From: an uncultured Eubacteriales bacterium
GTDB taxonomy: Bacteria > Bacillota > Clostridia > TANB77 > CAG-508
Assembly: GCA_949289635.1 (NCBI GenBank)
Contig: CASEOS010000014.1
Coordinates: 1 to 64,000, forward strand
Direction: 5' to 3'
DNA length: 64,000 nt
Within the stretch, counting starts at the first letter, position 1. Every line of letters starts with the position of its first letter. Positions 45,922 through 58,900 of this stretch are shown piece after piece. A model generated the notes under the pieces. It made no database searches. It saw only the letters and a program-made list of their open reading frames with translations, and had not been told where the DNA came from. The position numbers and the translations under genes are program-made.

Positions 45922-45958
45922 AAGCGAGTTTGACCTTTTATGGTTACTCGCTTTTTTT
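45922..45958 (+). terminator. Rho-independent terminator
   Basis: AAGCGAGT at 45922-45929 and ACTCGCTT at 45946-45953, then seven T residues. Confidence 0.9.
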
Positions 45959-46037
45959 GCGTTAAGGCAGTACATAGCTCTTATTTTATAAAGTTATAAA
46001 ATAAAAGCTAAAATTAAAAGAAAGGAGGAAAGAATAT

Positions 46038-46868
46038 ATGTCAAGGTGTAAGACAATAGCAATAGCAAACCAAAAGGGTGGTGTTGGTAAAACAACAACT
46101 GCATTTAGTTTAGGGGTATCATTGGCAAACAATAATAAAAAAGTTTTAATTGTAGATGCAGATCCACAAGCTAATCTAACAACATATATGGGTTATTATG
46201 ATGAAAATGAACTTCCTGTAACTCTATCAACTTTACTCGAAAGATATATAGAAGATAAAGAAATAAATTCAGAAGAAGCTATTTTACATCATCAAGAAAA
46301 AGTAGATTTAATTCCATCAGATTTAAGTTTAGCAATGACAGAGTCTAACTTGCAAAATGCAATGAGTAGAGAATATGCAATGAAAAATTGCTTAAGTAGT
46401 CTAAAAGATAAATACGACTATATAATTATTGATTGTATGCCATCTCTATCAATGATTACAACTAATGCACTAGCTTGTAGTGACCAAGTTATAATTCCTG
46501 TGCAAAGTCAATATCTATCGGCAAGAGGAATGGGAAATTTACTCAATATTGTTTCAAGAGTTAGAAGACAATTAAATAAAGAGCTAAAAGTTGGTGGAAT
46601 ATTAATGACATTAGTAGATAATAGAACTAAACTGCCATTTACAATTAGAAAAGAATTAGAAATTAATTTTGGTAACATTGTAAAGTTATATGATACTCAA
46701 ATACCATTTGCAGTAAAAACGGCAGAGTCTTCATCTAAAGGGAAAAGCATTTTTGCTTATGACAAAAATAGTAAAGTTGCAGAGGCTTATTCTCAATTTG
46801 CAAAGGAGGTGTTAAGAGATGACGAAAGAGAACGAAAAAATGCACTTTCCAAAGGTTACATTAGATAA
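46038..46868 (+). CDS. parA: ParA-family partition ATPase
   Basis: 276 residues. Deviant Walker A NQKGGVGKTTT near residue 11, VDADPQANLTTYMGY, and Walker B IIIDCMPSLSMIT. With ParB it positions or stabilises the extrachromosomal form of the element. AAAGGAGGAAAG precedes the ATG. Its end overlaps parB by 50 bases. Confidence 0.95.
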   Translation: MSRCKTIAIANQKGGVGKTTTAFSLGVSLANNNKKVLIVDADPQANLTTYMGYYDENELPVTLSTLLERYIEDKEINSEEAILHHQEKVDLIPSDLSLAMTESNLQNAMSREYAMKNCLSSLKDKYDYIIIDCMPSLSMITTNALACSDQVIIPVQSQYLSARGMGNLLNIVSRVRRQLNKELKVGGILMTLVDNRTKLPFTIRKELEINFGNIVKLYDTQIPFAVKTAESSSKGKSIFAYDKNSKVAEAYSQFAKEVLRDDERERKNALSKGYIR

Positions 46869-47778
46869 TTTTTTCACAACTCAAGAAGAAAGAGATGCTG
46901 AAAATTTAGAAAAAGTACAAATGATTCCTGTTAATAAAATCTCTAACTTTCCTAAACACCCATATCAAGTTAGAGAAGATGAAGAAATGGACGAATTTGT
47001 TAAAAATATTAAAGATAACGGAGTTATATTGCCTGTTATAGTTAGACCAAAAGAGGATGGAACTTATGAAATGATTTCTGGACATAGAAGAAAAAGAGCT
47101 TGTGAGTTAGCAGGAATAACAGAAATCAAAGCTATTGTAAGAGATATGACAGATGAAGAGGCTATTATACAAATGGTTGATAGTAATAAACAAAGAGAGA
47201 AAATCTTGCCAAGTGAAAAAGCATTTGCATACAAAATGAAATTAGAAGCATTAAAAAAACAAGGAAAAAGAAATGATTTAATAACTTCTTCGCCAGTGGC
47301 GACAAAGTTAAATGAAAAAGGAACAGCTGAAATGATAGGAGAAGAATTTGGAGATGGAAAAGATAATGTATATCGCTATATAAGATTAACTGAACTAATA
47401 CCAGAGATATTAAAATTAGTTGATGAAGAAAAAATGAAATTAAGACCAGCAGTTGAAATCTCATACTTAAAAAGCGAGGAACAGGAATATTTACTTGAGT
47501 CAATAGAATATACAGAAATATTTCCATCACATCCACAGGCAAGAGAAATGAAAAAATTAAGTTTGGAGGGTAATTTGTCAGAAGATGAAATAGACAGAAT
47601 AATGTCAACAGAAAAGCCTAATCAAATAGAACAAGTAAAATTTAGATATGATAAGGTAAAAGATTATTTTCCTAAAGGTTATACAGTACAACAAATGCAA
47701 AGTGTTATAGAAAAATTATTGCAGAAATATCAAATGCAATGGCAAAAGGAAAAACAATTAAAAAAATATGATAGATAG
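46819..47778 (+). CDS. parB: ParB-family DNA-binding partition protein
   Basis: 319 residues. The ParB N domain has VNKISNFPKHPYQVREDEEM, GVILPVIVRPKEDGTYE, ISGHRRKRACELAG and MVDSNKQREKILPSEKAFAY. A helix-turn-helix region (NEKGTAEMIGEEFGDG, NVYRYIRL) follows. AAAGGAGGTG lies inside parA, so the two are coupled. No obvious parS palindrome found nearby by eye. Confidence 0.93.
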   Translation: MTKENEKMHFPKVTLDNFFTTQEERDAENLEKVQMIPVNKISNFPKHPYQVREDEEMDEFVKNIKDNGVILPVIVRPKEDGTYEMISGHRRKRACELAGITEIKAIVRDMTDEEAIIQMVDSNKQREKILPSEKAFAYKMKLEALKKQGKRNDLITSSPVATKLNEKGTAEMIGEEFGDGKDNVYRYIRLTELIPEILKLVDEEKMKLRPAVEISYLKSEEQEYLLESIEYTEIFPSHPQAREMKKLSLEGNLSEDEIDRIMSTEKPNQIEQVKFRYDKVKDYFPKGYTVQQMQSVIEKLLQKYQMQWQKEKQLKKYDR

Positions 47779-47793
47779 TAATACGAAAATTAT

Positions 47794-47826
47794 TGTATAT
47801 ACAAATATTCTGTATATACATTTTTT
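47794..47826 (+). terminator. Terminator after parB built from two TGTATATACA palindromes
   Basis: TGTATATACA at 47794-47803 and again at 47811-47820, each its own reverse complement, pair across a seven-base loop, then TTTTTT. The same boxes could also bind a dimeric repressor. Confidence 0.7.
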
Positions 47827-48018
47827 ATTCCCCCCTCCTTACAATCCACCCCCTTATACTAGCTATATACTAACTGAAAAAGATATATATAATTTAATTA
47901 AAATATATATAAAATACTGCGAAAGGAGTGATGTTTATTGATTATTAGCTAATAAAAATTGCACATTTGTTGTGATTGAAAAATTCTTGTAAAATAAAAA
48001 CAAAGGAGAGTGATTTTA

Positions 48019-48627
48019 ATGAAAATTAAAATATTAATATTAACCTTAGGTATTATTATTACAATGATTTGTGGAGTCAAAATAAATGATTTTAATACAG
48101 CAAATAATGTGCAAGATAATAAAATTGTTACAGCAGATGAAAACTTAATAGCAAATGAAATTGCTATTACTCAAGAGAAACAAATAGAAGAAGAACTAAA
48201 ACAAAATGAAAATGTTACTGAAAATACAGAAGAACAAGAAAGTACAAATACCGTAAAAGAAAAAACAGAAGTTCAAAAAGAAGTTTCAAAAACAAATTCA
48301 TCACAAAATACATCTACTACAAAAAAAGAAACATCTAAAAATACACAAGATGAAACAACTGTAAAACAAGAAACTACAAGTGTTGGAGAAACCCCAAAAG
48401 AAGAAACACAAGTTACAAAAACACCAACAGAAAGTGATTTAGAATACTGGTGTGTAGCAGGTGGAGAACATCACGTTGCAGGAGATGGAGAAAATGAACA
48501 CGGATATTATTCAACTTGGGATGAGGCATATAAAGCTTTTGAAGATTATACAAAAGGCTGGGCTTCAGTTCAATTCAAAATAAGTCAATGTTCGTGTGGT
48601 CTATTCTATTTCTGGGCAATAAAATAA
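48019..48627 (+). CDS. Membrane-anchored ICE protein with Glu/Thr linker
   Basis: 202 residues. N-terminal membrane segment (ILILTLGIIITMICGV), a long Glu/Lys/Thr-rich disordered stretch, and a small C-terminal domain (LEYWCVAGGEHHVAG, WDEAYKAFEDYTKGW, QCSCGLFYFWAI) with Cys and His residues. The C-terminal domain is not recognised but looks metal- or disulfide-bound. ATG at 48019; a GTG at 48010 is too close to GGAGA. Confidence 0.65.
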   Translation: MKIKILILTLGIIITMICGVKINDFNTANNVQDNKIVTADENLIANEIAITQEKQIEEELKQNENVTENTEEQESTNTVKEKTEVQKEVSKTNSSQNTSTTKKETSKNTQDETTVKQETTSVGETPKEETQVTKTPTESDLEYWCVAGGEHHVAGDGENEHGYYSTWDEAYKAFEDYTKGWASVQFKISQCSCGLFYFWAIK

Positions 48628-48644
48628 TATAATTTTTTTACAAT

Positions 48645-48681
48645 AGCTTTAACAAGAGTAAACTCTGTTAAGGCTTTTTTT
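48645..48681 (+). terminator. Rho-independent terminator
   Basis: GCTTTAACAAGAG and CTCTGTTAAGGC arms (with G-U pairs) then TTTTTTT. Confidence 0.85.
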
Positions 48682-48710
48682 GTGTAAAAAAGGAAAGGAA
48701 TGGAGAAAAT

Positions 48711-51700
48711 ATGAAAATGAAATCTAAAAAAATTATGGCTATTATAAGTTTAATTTTGGTCATAATTAATTTTTTACCAATTAATGCTTTTGCAACATTC
48801 ATAACTGATATAAATTCAAATGCACAATTTGGAGTTATATCTGGAAGTCTTGCAAATTATGGACACGAACTTCATTATGCAAATTATGATGGAGGAAGAT
48901 ATTTAGTATTCTGTACTGAGTACGGAGAAACCAGTCCAAACGGTAGTGATTATACTTATAATGGAGATTTTATAGTTCATTATAAGAGTAATTTGCCACA
49001 ATATGAAAAAATAGCAGAAATGATTTACTTTGGATATACAATGAATTATGGATATGATATTCCAACAAGTGCAGATGCAATTCGTGCAGCTTGTTGTACG
49101 CAACAATGGGTTTGGGAGTACATTCATAATAATATTGATGGCAATTCAAGAGTACCATCAAGAGATAGTTGGAATGGAAATTATATGTCATCAGGACTTT
49201 TGGCAGATTGGACAGCAAGAACAGAACAATATTATAACTTATATCACGGAAATACATCTTTTAATGGAACTACAAATAATGTAGCATTAGGACAAACTAC
49301 TACATTAACAGATACAACTGGAAGATTATCATCATACCAGTCTTTTAACCAAACTATAAATGGAATAACATTTAATCATACACAAGGAAGTAATGAATTA
49401 AATATAATCGTTGATAGTAATTGCACAGCAGATACTGTAACTTTTAACTCAAGAGATTATGGACTATATCAATTAATGCCAAATGGAAGTGCTTATAATA
49501 GTTCAACAATGTCAAACTATGTGTACTTTGAATTTACAAGTGGAACAGTACAGAATTTAATGTTCTCTAACTATGTAGATCCATCAGCATTTTCTATAAC
49601 AGTACAAGTAGAATATGGAAATGCTCTATTAATTAAAACAAATGCAAATGGAGATACATTAGCAGGTTGTACTTTTGAATTATATAGAGATGCAAATTGT
49701 ACTCAAAAAGTTGGAACAGGAACTACCGATTCTAATGGAAATATCTTTTTTGAAAGGCTTGCACCTATGACATACTATGTAAAAGAGGTACGGAGTTCCA
49801 AAAGGTTATCTATTAGATACAACAGTTAAATCAGTTGAAGTAAAACTTAATGAAACAGCTGAAATTACATTTAAAAATAATGAGCCAACAGGAGAGATAA
49901 AACTTATTAAAACAGATGTTGAAACAGGAAATGAAAATAGAGTTGATGGAACAGCACATCACGGAGATGCAAAATTAGAAGGAACAGAATATACTCTATA
50001 TGCTAAAGAAGATATATACAATGTAGCTAGAACAGTAAAATATTTTTCTAAAGATGAAGAAATTGCAACATACACATTTAATAATAATGGAGTTGCAACT
50101 ATTGATATTATAACAGATAGTACATCTGCTAATTTAATTGTAGAAGGAAATGTATTAAAAAATATTCCTTTAGGAAATTTCTATGTAAAAGAAACATCAA
50201 TAGGAGAAGGATATTTGCAAGATACTGAAACACATAATATATCATTAGAATATAAAGATAAAGATACAGAAGTAATTACTATTGAAAAAACATTAACAAA
50301 TAGAGTTCAAAAGGCAAAATTTGAAGTTATAAAAATTTCTTCTGTAACTAATACCACTGCACCTACTGTTGAGGGAGCAGAATTTACTGCAATTTTAACT
50401 AAGTATGTAGATTTTTACGGAAGTTTTGACGAGGCACTAAAACATTTAGACGAATTTGCTGAAGATGAGTATTCAGTATTTAAAACAGGAGCAGATGGAC
50501 ACGGAATATCAGGACTTTTAGCTTATGGACATTATACTGTGAATGAGACATACTGTCCTTCTGATAGAATTAATCCTGTTGAAGAATTTTATGTTTCAAT
50601 AGATAAAAATAGTGATGGTGTTATAAAAGAATTAATTGAAAATGATACACCTTTTGAAAGTTATTTAAAATTAGTAAAAGTTGATGAAAAAACAGGTAAA
50701 AAAGTAACTTTAAATAACACAACTTTTTCTTTATATAAATTAAATGAAGAAACAAATGAATGGGAAAGAGTTTCTTGCAAAATAGGAAAAGAAACATTTG
50801 ATACTTGGACAACTGATGAAAATGCAACAGCTTATACTGAAACAAAGCTTGAGGCTGGAAAATATAAAGTAGATGAGATAGTCGTTGCAACAGGATTCCT
50901 AGAATTAGATGAGGAATGTATTTTTGAAATTAATAGAAGTAATGAAACATTAGAATATGATGAAGATAATGACGCATATATTACTGTTACAGTTAAAAAT
51001 GAACAACCTACTGGAACTTTAGAAGTATATAAAGAAATGAACTTTAGAGATGATGTAGATACTTCATTAATAGAAAAAGATATTGACTATACAGAAATAT
51101 CATTTGAATTAAAAGCTACTGAAGATATTATTGATTATTCAGATGGAAGTATAATATATGAAAAAGGTACAGTTATAGGAACTTATAATCTAAAATCAGA
51201 TGCAACATTGAAAGTTGAAAATATACCAATGGGTGCTTATTCTTTAAAAGAAGTGACAACAGTAGATGGAGCAACATTAGATGAAACAATATATGATGTT
51301 ATATTTACACAAGAAGATACAAAGACAAAAGTATATACTGTTAAATTAGATATTGAAAATTATACTACTTGTGTAGAAATTAGCAAGACAGACATTACAG
51401 GAGAAAAAGAACTTGAAGGTGCAACTTTAACTGTAAAAGATAAAGACGGAAATGTTGTAGATACTTGGGTTTCTGGAGATAAACCTCATAAAATAGAGGG
51501 ATTATTAGTAGATGAAACATATACTTTAATTGAAGAAATACAAGTAGATGGATATGTAAAAGCAACGGACATTGAATTTACAGTAAAAAACACAAATGAA
51601 ATTCAAAAAGTAACAATGATTGATAAAATTGTTGAAATGACAAAAGTAGATATTGCAGGAAATGAACTTGAAGGAGCTACTATACAAGTATTAGATAAAG

Positions 51701-52596
51701 ATAATAATATTGTTGATGAATGGGTTTCTGGCAAAGAGCCTCATAAAATAAAAAATTTAGTTGAGGGAGAAACATATATCTTACACGAGGAAATTTGTGT
51801 TGAAGGATATGTAAAAGCATCAGATATAGAGTTTACTGTTTCTTATGATAAGGAAACACAAAAAATTGAAATGGTAGATAAGATTGTTGAAATAACAAAG
51901 ACAGACCTTGTAACAGGAGAAGAACTTGAAGGAGCAGAACTTGAAGTAATTGATATAGAAACAGGAGAAACTGTAGATAAATGGACTTCTACAAAAGAGC
52001 CTCATAAAGTTAGAAACCTAGAAGAAAACAAAACTTATAAATTAATTGAAACAATTTGTCCATACGGATATGAAATTGCAGAAGAAATCGAATTTACTGT
52101 AACAGAAGATAAAGAAACACAAAAAATCGAAATGAAAGATATGCCTATTCTTACAGATATAACTTTAATTAAAGTAGATTCAGATACTAAAGAAAGAATA
52201 TACGAAGATTTTGTATTTGGAATTTATAGTGATGAAAATTGTACTAATTTAATTGAAGAATACAATTCTAATAGTGAAGATGCAACAATAGTATTTAATG
52301 AAATGAGATATGGAAAATTCTTCATAAAAGAAGTTTCAGCACCAAATGGATACCAAATATCAGATAGAATTGTAGAAATAGAAATAAATGACAAAGGTGT
52401 TTTCATAGATGGAGAAGCTATGGGAACAGATAAAAATGGTAATTATACTTTTGAATTTGAAAATACAAAAATAGAAACACCAAACACAGGAGATAGCAGA
52501 AATACATTATTACTAGGTGGAATTGCAGGAATATCTGCATTATCTTTAGTAGGATATGGCTTATATAAATTAATAAAAAAATTAAGAAATAGATAA
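48711..52596 (+). CDS. Thioester/SpaA-type surface adhesin, read through a CGG +1 site
   Basis: About 1294 residues if the one-base skip at 49791 is made. Signal peptide (MAIISLILVIINFLPINAFA), a thioester domain with Cys in LVFCTEYGE and Gln in CCTQQWVWEY, then SpaA/Cna-B-like domains. These include three related repeats (LEGATLTVKDKDGN, LEGATIQVLDKDNN, LEGAELEVIDIETG). The sortase motif TPNTGD, a membrane helix and KKLRNR end the protein. Before the CGG the frame reads YYVKEV; skipping gives GVPKGYLLDTT, a normal Cna-B end. Unshifted reading stops at 49829. Likely cell-cell or host attachment by the ICE-bearing cell. Confidence 0.88.
49791..49794 (+). other. Candidate CGG recoding site (GTA CGGA GTT)
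   Basis: Joins the thioester part of the adhesin to its SpaA repeats. The restored sequence KEVGVPKGYLL is the usual end of a Cna-B unit (xVxxPxGY). Confidence 0.75.
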
Positions 52597-52648
52597 TCAA
52601 TAAAGGGTAGTAGTATTACTGCCCTTTTCTTTTAAAGGTAGGTGTAAT

Positions 52649-52882
52649 ATGGCAGAATTTACTATAAAACAAAAAAATAAATTATTAAAAAAACTAAAAG
52701 CTATAAATATAACTTCTGAAAAAGATATTTTAAATGTTAAATTATCAGACTTAAAGAAAATAAACCAGTTAGAAGATGAAGAAATAGGCAAATTAACTAT
52801 GAAAGATATTGAAATAATATGGCAAGTTCAAGATGCAATAGAGAAAAAAGAATTACTAAATTTTTTTACTGATACAAATTAA
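52649..52882 (+). CDS. Small ICE protein, unknown
   Basis: 77 residues, helical (KLLKKLKAINITSEKDILNV, KKINQLEDEEIGKLTMKDIE). AAAGGTAGGTG precedes the ATG. It lies directly before the giant methylase/helicase gene. Confidence 0.6.
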   Translation: MAEFTIKQKNKLLKKLKAINITSEKDILNVKLSDLKKINQLEDEEIGKLTMKDIEIIWQVQDAIEKKELLNFFTDTN

Positions 52883-52900
52883 AAAGGAGGGAGGTTATAA

Positions 52901-55900
52901 ATGGGGAAAATTGTTGAAACTAGGAAAAGATACAAAGAAACATTGGATGAAATAACTAAAAGTGAAGAAAATTGGCTTTCCTTTTTAGATACAAGTAGTT
53001 GGAATTTTAAATATGATTTTGCAGATCAAGTGCTAATTTATACTCAAAGACCAGATGCAAAAGCTGTTGCAAGTATGGAAGTTTGGAATAAAAAGGTAAA
53101 AAGATGGGTTAATAAAGACGCAAATTTTATTTTTGTATTCTCCAAAGATGAAAATAGCCAATTTCCTTTTAATTTAGTATTTGATGTTTCTGATACTCAT
53201 AATAGTAGAGGAACAGAATATAAATTATGGAATATAAAACCAGAATATGAAAAAGAAGTAGTTGAAATGCTTGAAAGTAATTTTGGAGCAGAAACAAAAG
53301 AAAAAACACTAAAACAAGCAATAACTGTAAATAGTTACAATATGGTAGTTGATAATATTGAAGATTATATGACATCTATACAAAAATATAAAACTGGTAG
53401 TTCTTTAGAAAATCTATCAGATAGTGAAATATATAGTATATTAGTTCCAACGGTTTGGGCAAGTGTAAGCTATATGATGATGACAAGGTGTGGCATTGAT
53501 GCAAGGAATGAAATTGATATACAAGAATTTAGTTATATAAAAAATTTTAATAGTGATAAAATTATAAATATTATAGGAACAGCAACAAGTGATATTGCAG
53601 AAATGGGGTTAAGAGAAATTGCAAAAACAGTAATAAATTTGCAAAAAGAAGAAAGAAATATAAATCACACATTTGTTAAAAATCAGAAACAAGAGTATTC
53701 TAATAATAAAGAAATTAGTAAGGGAGGAATGGAAAATGGAGAAAATAGAATACACGAAAGTGGGAGATTACAATATGCCAAATCTAGTAATGGAAATGGA
53801 GAAAATACCAACTGGCAAATACGCAAGAATGAGACTTCATTACCTAAAGGAAAACAAGAAAGAAGAATATATAATTCTATTGATGGACAAAAAATTGAAC
53901 GAACATTTGACACATATACAAGAAACAGCAACACAGATGTTACAACAGATAATAGAGAAATTAGCAAAACAAGAAGGGACAACAGAGGAATTGAAATCTC
54001 AAGACCAGATGAAATGGACAGCTCTAATGAACAATTACAAATTGATAGCAGAGGAGCAAATAATGAACGACTTGATTTACAGTTAGAAGAACAAATTAAC
54101 CAAATAAATAATATTGATGATATACAAACTGAAAATGAACAAATACAAACCATTGCAGAAGTAGAAAATACTTCTGTTTTTTTAGTTACACAAGAAATGA
54201 TTGATGAAGATTTACAGCTAGGTAGTGGTTTCGAAAATGGTAAGTTTAGAATTTATCAGCAATTTATGAAAGGTTTATCAGATAAAGAAAATGCTGATTT
54301 TTTAAAAGAAGAATATGGAATTGGAGGAAGACATACCTCTGTTGATAATATTTTTCAAAATCACGATAGTAAAGGAATAACATTTGAAGATTCTAAATCT
54401 AATAAAAAATATACACTGGCTTGGAATAAAGTTGCTAAAAGAATAGGAGAGCTTATTGCTCAAGATAAGTATTTAAATGAAAATGAAAAAGATGAGTATA
54501 TGGACTGGTTAGACTTAAATGAAATAGAAACAAATAATACAAAAGAGATACTGGAAAATCCAGATTATGAACTAGCTAAAAACTTATTATCTTTTATAAA
54601 AGATTATGATTTTTTTAGTTATATTAATAATGCACCTTTAGATAATACTGAAGAACAAAATATTGAACTTATTATTGCAGATATTAACGATGAAAATAAT
54701 GTACGAGAATATATAACATTTTTAAAATCTACACTTGAAGATTTAGATTATGATGATGAACTTGCAGTACAAGTAAGAGATTTTATTGTTAAATTAGAGA
54801 ATAAATTGCCAGAATATGAATTTAGTAATGGAGATATTATTTATCTTGGAATTGACCAATATGAAATAAGAATAATAGATGATAAAAAAGTAACCTTAAT
54901 AGATACAAGTTTCCCTTTACTAACCAAAGAACTTTCAATAGAAGAATTTAAAAAGAGAGTTAAAGAAAGTCCTCTAAATGATAAATTTAGGAAAGATACT
55001 AAAAGTTCAAATGATAATCTTTCACAAGAAGAAAAAGAACAAACTACTATTGTAGAAGAAACTAATGAAATGCCTCATATAGAGAACACTTTAGAAGGAA
55101 GATTATATGAATTTGTAAATCAATATGATATTTATGATATAGATGAAGTTTCATTAGATGAAATTAAAGATATATTGAATGATAAACAAAAAATTTCAGA
55201 TACTGTAAATTATTTTTATGAAATATTGAATGCTGAAGATACAACCAATGAATTTACAGAAAAAATGAAAGAGCTTATCAATGAATTAACAAATTTATAT
55301 GAAGAAAAAGATAAATCAAATATAGAAGAAACAAAAGAAGATAAAATAAAAATAAACATCAAAAAGAAAAGAAGAAATAAAATAGAATACTTTGATTTAC
55401 ACCCAGAAATAGCATTAAATGATAGAAATAATTATACTATAACTAATAATAATTTAGGAGAAGGAACACCAAAAGAAAAATTTAGAAGAAATATAGAGGC
55501 TATAAAAACTCTAAAAAAATGTACTGAAGAAAACAGATATGCAACACCAGAAGAACAAGAAATATTGGCAGAATATGTTGGCTGGGGAGGTTTAGCTGAT
55601 GTTTTTGATCCTAATAAAGATAGTTGGTCAAATGAATATAAAGAACTAAAAGATTTACTTTCTGAAAAAGAATATACAGAGGCTAGAGCATCATCTGTAA
55701 CTGCATTTTATACACCTCCTATTGTTATCAATTCAATTTATAAAGCATTAGAAAATATGGGACTTGAACGAGGCAATATACTAGAGCCTAGTTGTCGGAG
55801 TTGGTAATTTTATGGGAATGTTACCAGAACAGTTAAATGAATGTAAGATGTATGGAATAGAATTAGATACTATTTCTGGAGAAATTGCTAGACAACTATA

Positions 55901-58900
55901 TCAGAAAAACACAATAGCAGTAAAAGCATATCAAGATGTTGAGTTACCAGACTCTTTTTTTGATGTAGCTGTTGGAAATGTACCTTTTGACGATTTAAAA
56001 CCTTATGATAAAAAGTATGATAAATATAAATTTGTACTTCACGATTATTTCTTTGCAAAAACTTTAGATAAGGTTAGACCTAATGGAATAATAGCATTTA
56101 TAACTTCTAAAGGTACTATGGACAAAAAAGATGAAAGCACTAGAAAGTATATATCACAAAGAGCTGAACTAATAGGAGCAATTAGATTACCAAATGATAC
56201 ATTTCAGAAAAATGCAGGAACAACAGTTACAACCGATATTATTTTTCTAAAGAAAAGAGATAAAGTTACAGATATAGATGAGGAATGGATACATTTAGGA
56301 ACAAATGAAAATGGAATAGAGATGAATAACTATTTTATAACACATCCAGAGATGATACTAGGTAATATGGAAATGATTTCTGGTAGATTTGGACAAGAAA
56401 GTGCTTGTATTCCATATAGTGATAGAACTTTAGAAATTCAGCTTAATGAGGCAATAGAAAATCTAAATGCAGAAATAGACGACTTCCAGATAGACGAATT
56501 ATTGGAAGATGAGGAAAAAACAATTCCAGCAGATCCATCAGTTAGAAATTTCTCATATACAATAGTAGATAATCAAGTATATTATAGAGAGAATAGTTTG
56601 ATGTATTATCAAGAACTACCTCTGACAGCTATTAGTAGAATTAAAGGTATGATAGAAATTCGTGATTGTGTTAGAAATTTAATTGAACTTCAGCTTGAAG
56701 ATTACCCAAACGAAGATATAAAAAGAGAACAAGCAAAATTAAATAGTTTATATGACAAATTTACAAAAAGCTATGGTTTAATAAATAGTAGAGCAAATGA
56801 AAAAGCATTTTCTGAAGATGATAGTTATTATCTACTATGTTCATTAGAAATTGTAGATGAAAATAAAAATTTTGTTAGAAAAGCAGATATGTTTAATAAA
56901 AGAACTATCAAGCCTCGTACACCAATTTCTAAAACAGATAATAGCATAGATGCTTTAATATCATCAATTTCTGAAAGGGCAACAGTTGATTTAGAATATA
57001 TGTCTAAACTTACAGGCAAAACAGAAGAACAACTTATTAAAGATTTAGAGGGCAGTATATTCAAAGATCCTATGTTAGAAAAATATGTTACAGCAGATGA
57101 ATATTTGAGTGGAAATATCAGAGAAAAGCTAAAAATTGCTAAAGAATTTGCTGAAAACAATCCAGAATATGAAATTAATATCAAATCATTAGAAAGTGTT
57201 ATACCAAAGGATTTATCTGCAAGTGAGATTAGTGTTAGACTAGGAGCAACTTGGATACCACCTAGATATATTGAAGAATTTATATTTGAACTATTAGAAA
57301 CCCCTTCATATAATAGAGATGATATAAGAGTAAATTATTCAAATTATACATCAGACTGGAGTATTAGTGGCAAAAATGTTGATTGGAATAATAGTAGAGT
57401 AAACACAACTTATGGAACTAAAAGAATTAATGCATATCACATTATAGAAAAAACTCTTAATCTAAAAGATGTTCAAATTTTTGACAATATAATTAATATA
57501 GATGGAAAACAAGAAAGAAAACTAAATGCTCAAGAAACTGCAATAGCTCAAGGAAAACAGGAGATAATCAAAACAAAATTTGAAGAATGGATATGGAAAG
57601 ATAGAGAAAGAAGAGAAGAACTAACAAGACTTTATAATGATAAATTTAACTGTATTCGACCTAGAGAATATGATGGAAAATATATAAATTTTGTAGGTAT
57701 GAATCCAGAAATTACTTTAAGAAAACATCAATTAAATGCAGTAGCCAGACAATTATATGGTGGAAATACTTTGCTTGCCCACGAGGTACGGTGCAGGAAA
57801 AACCTTTGAAATGATTGCAGGTTCAATGGAAGGAAAAAGATTAGGCTTATGTAGTAAATCTCTTTTTGTAGTTCCAAACCACATCATAGAACAATTTAGT
57901 TCAGAATTTATGCAGTTGTATCCAAGTGCAAATATTTTAGTTACAAATAAAAAAGATTTTGCTATGAATAATAGAAAAAAGTTTTGTAGTAAAATAGCAA
58001 CAGGCGAATACGATGCGATAATTATGGGACATTCTCAATTTGAAAAGATACAATTATCTAAAGAAAGACAGGCTTATTTTTTAGAACAACAAATAAATGA
58101 ATTAGCACTAGGTATAAGTGATTTAAAAAACAATGACGGAGAATATTATTCAATAAAACAACTTGAAAAAAGCAAGAAAAAGATAGAAGAAAAATTAAAA
58201 AGATTAAATGATAGTTCTAAAAAAGATACTGTAATTACTTTTGAGCAACTAGGTATAGATAGATTATTTGTAGATGAAGCTCATAACTTTAAGAATTTAT
58301 ATCTATATACTAAAATGAGAAATGTTGGTGGAATTGCTCAAACTGAGGCACAAAAAAGTTCAGATTTATTTATGAAATGTAGATATTTAGATGAACTAAC
58401 TGGAGGAAAAGCGATAACTTTTGCTACTGGTACACCAGTAAGTAATAGTATGGTGGAATTATACACTATGCAACGATATCTGCAATATAATACTTTAGCT
58501 AAAAATGGATTATTACAATTTGATTCGTGGGCTAGTACATTTGGAGAAACTGTTACAGCACTAGAACTGTCTCCAAGTGGAAATGGTTACAGAAGTAAAA
58601 CAAGATTTGCTAAATTTTATAACTTGCCAGAACTTATGGCATTATTCAAAGAAGTGGCTGATATTCAAACATCAGACACTTTAAATTTGCCTGTTCCTAA
58701 AGCTAATTTTGAAACAATAGTAGTAAAACCAAGTGAAATACAAGAAGAAATGGTTGAAAAATTGGGAGAAAGAGCAGAAAGTATAAAAAAAGGTAGTGTA
58801 GATCCTCGTGAAGATAATATGCTGAAAATCACTAATGAGGGAAGAAAACTTGCACTAGACCAAAGACTCTTAAATAATATGTTACCAGATTTTGAAAACA

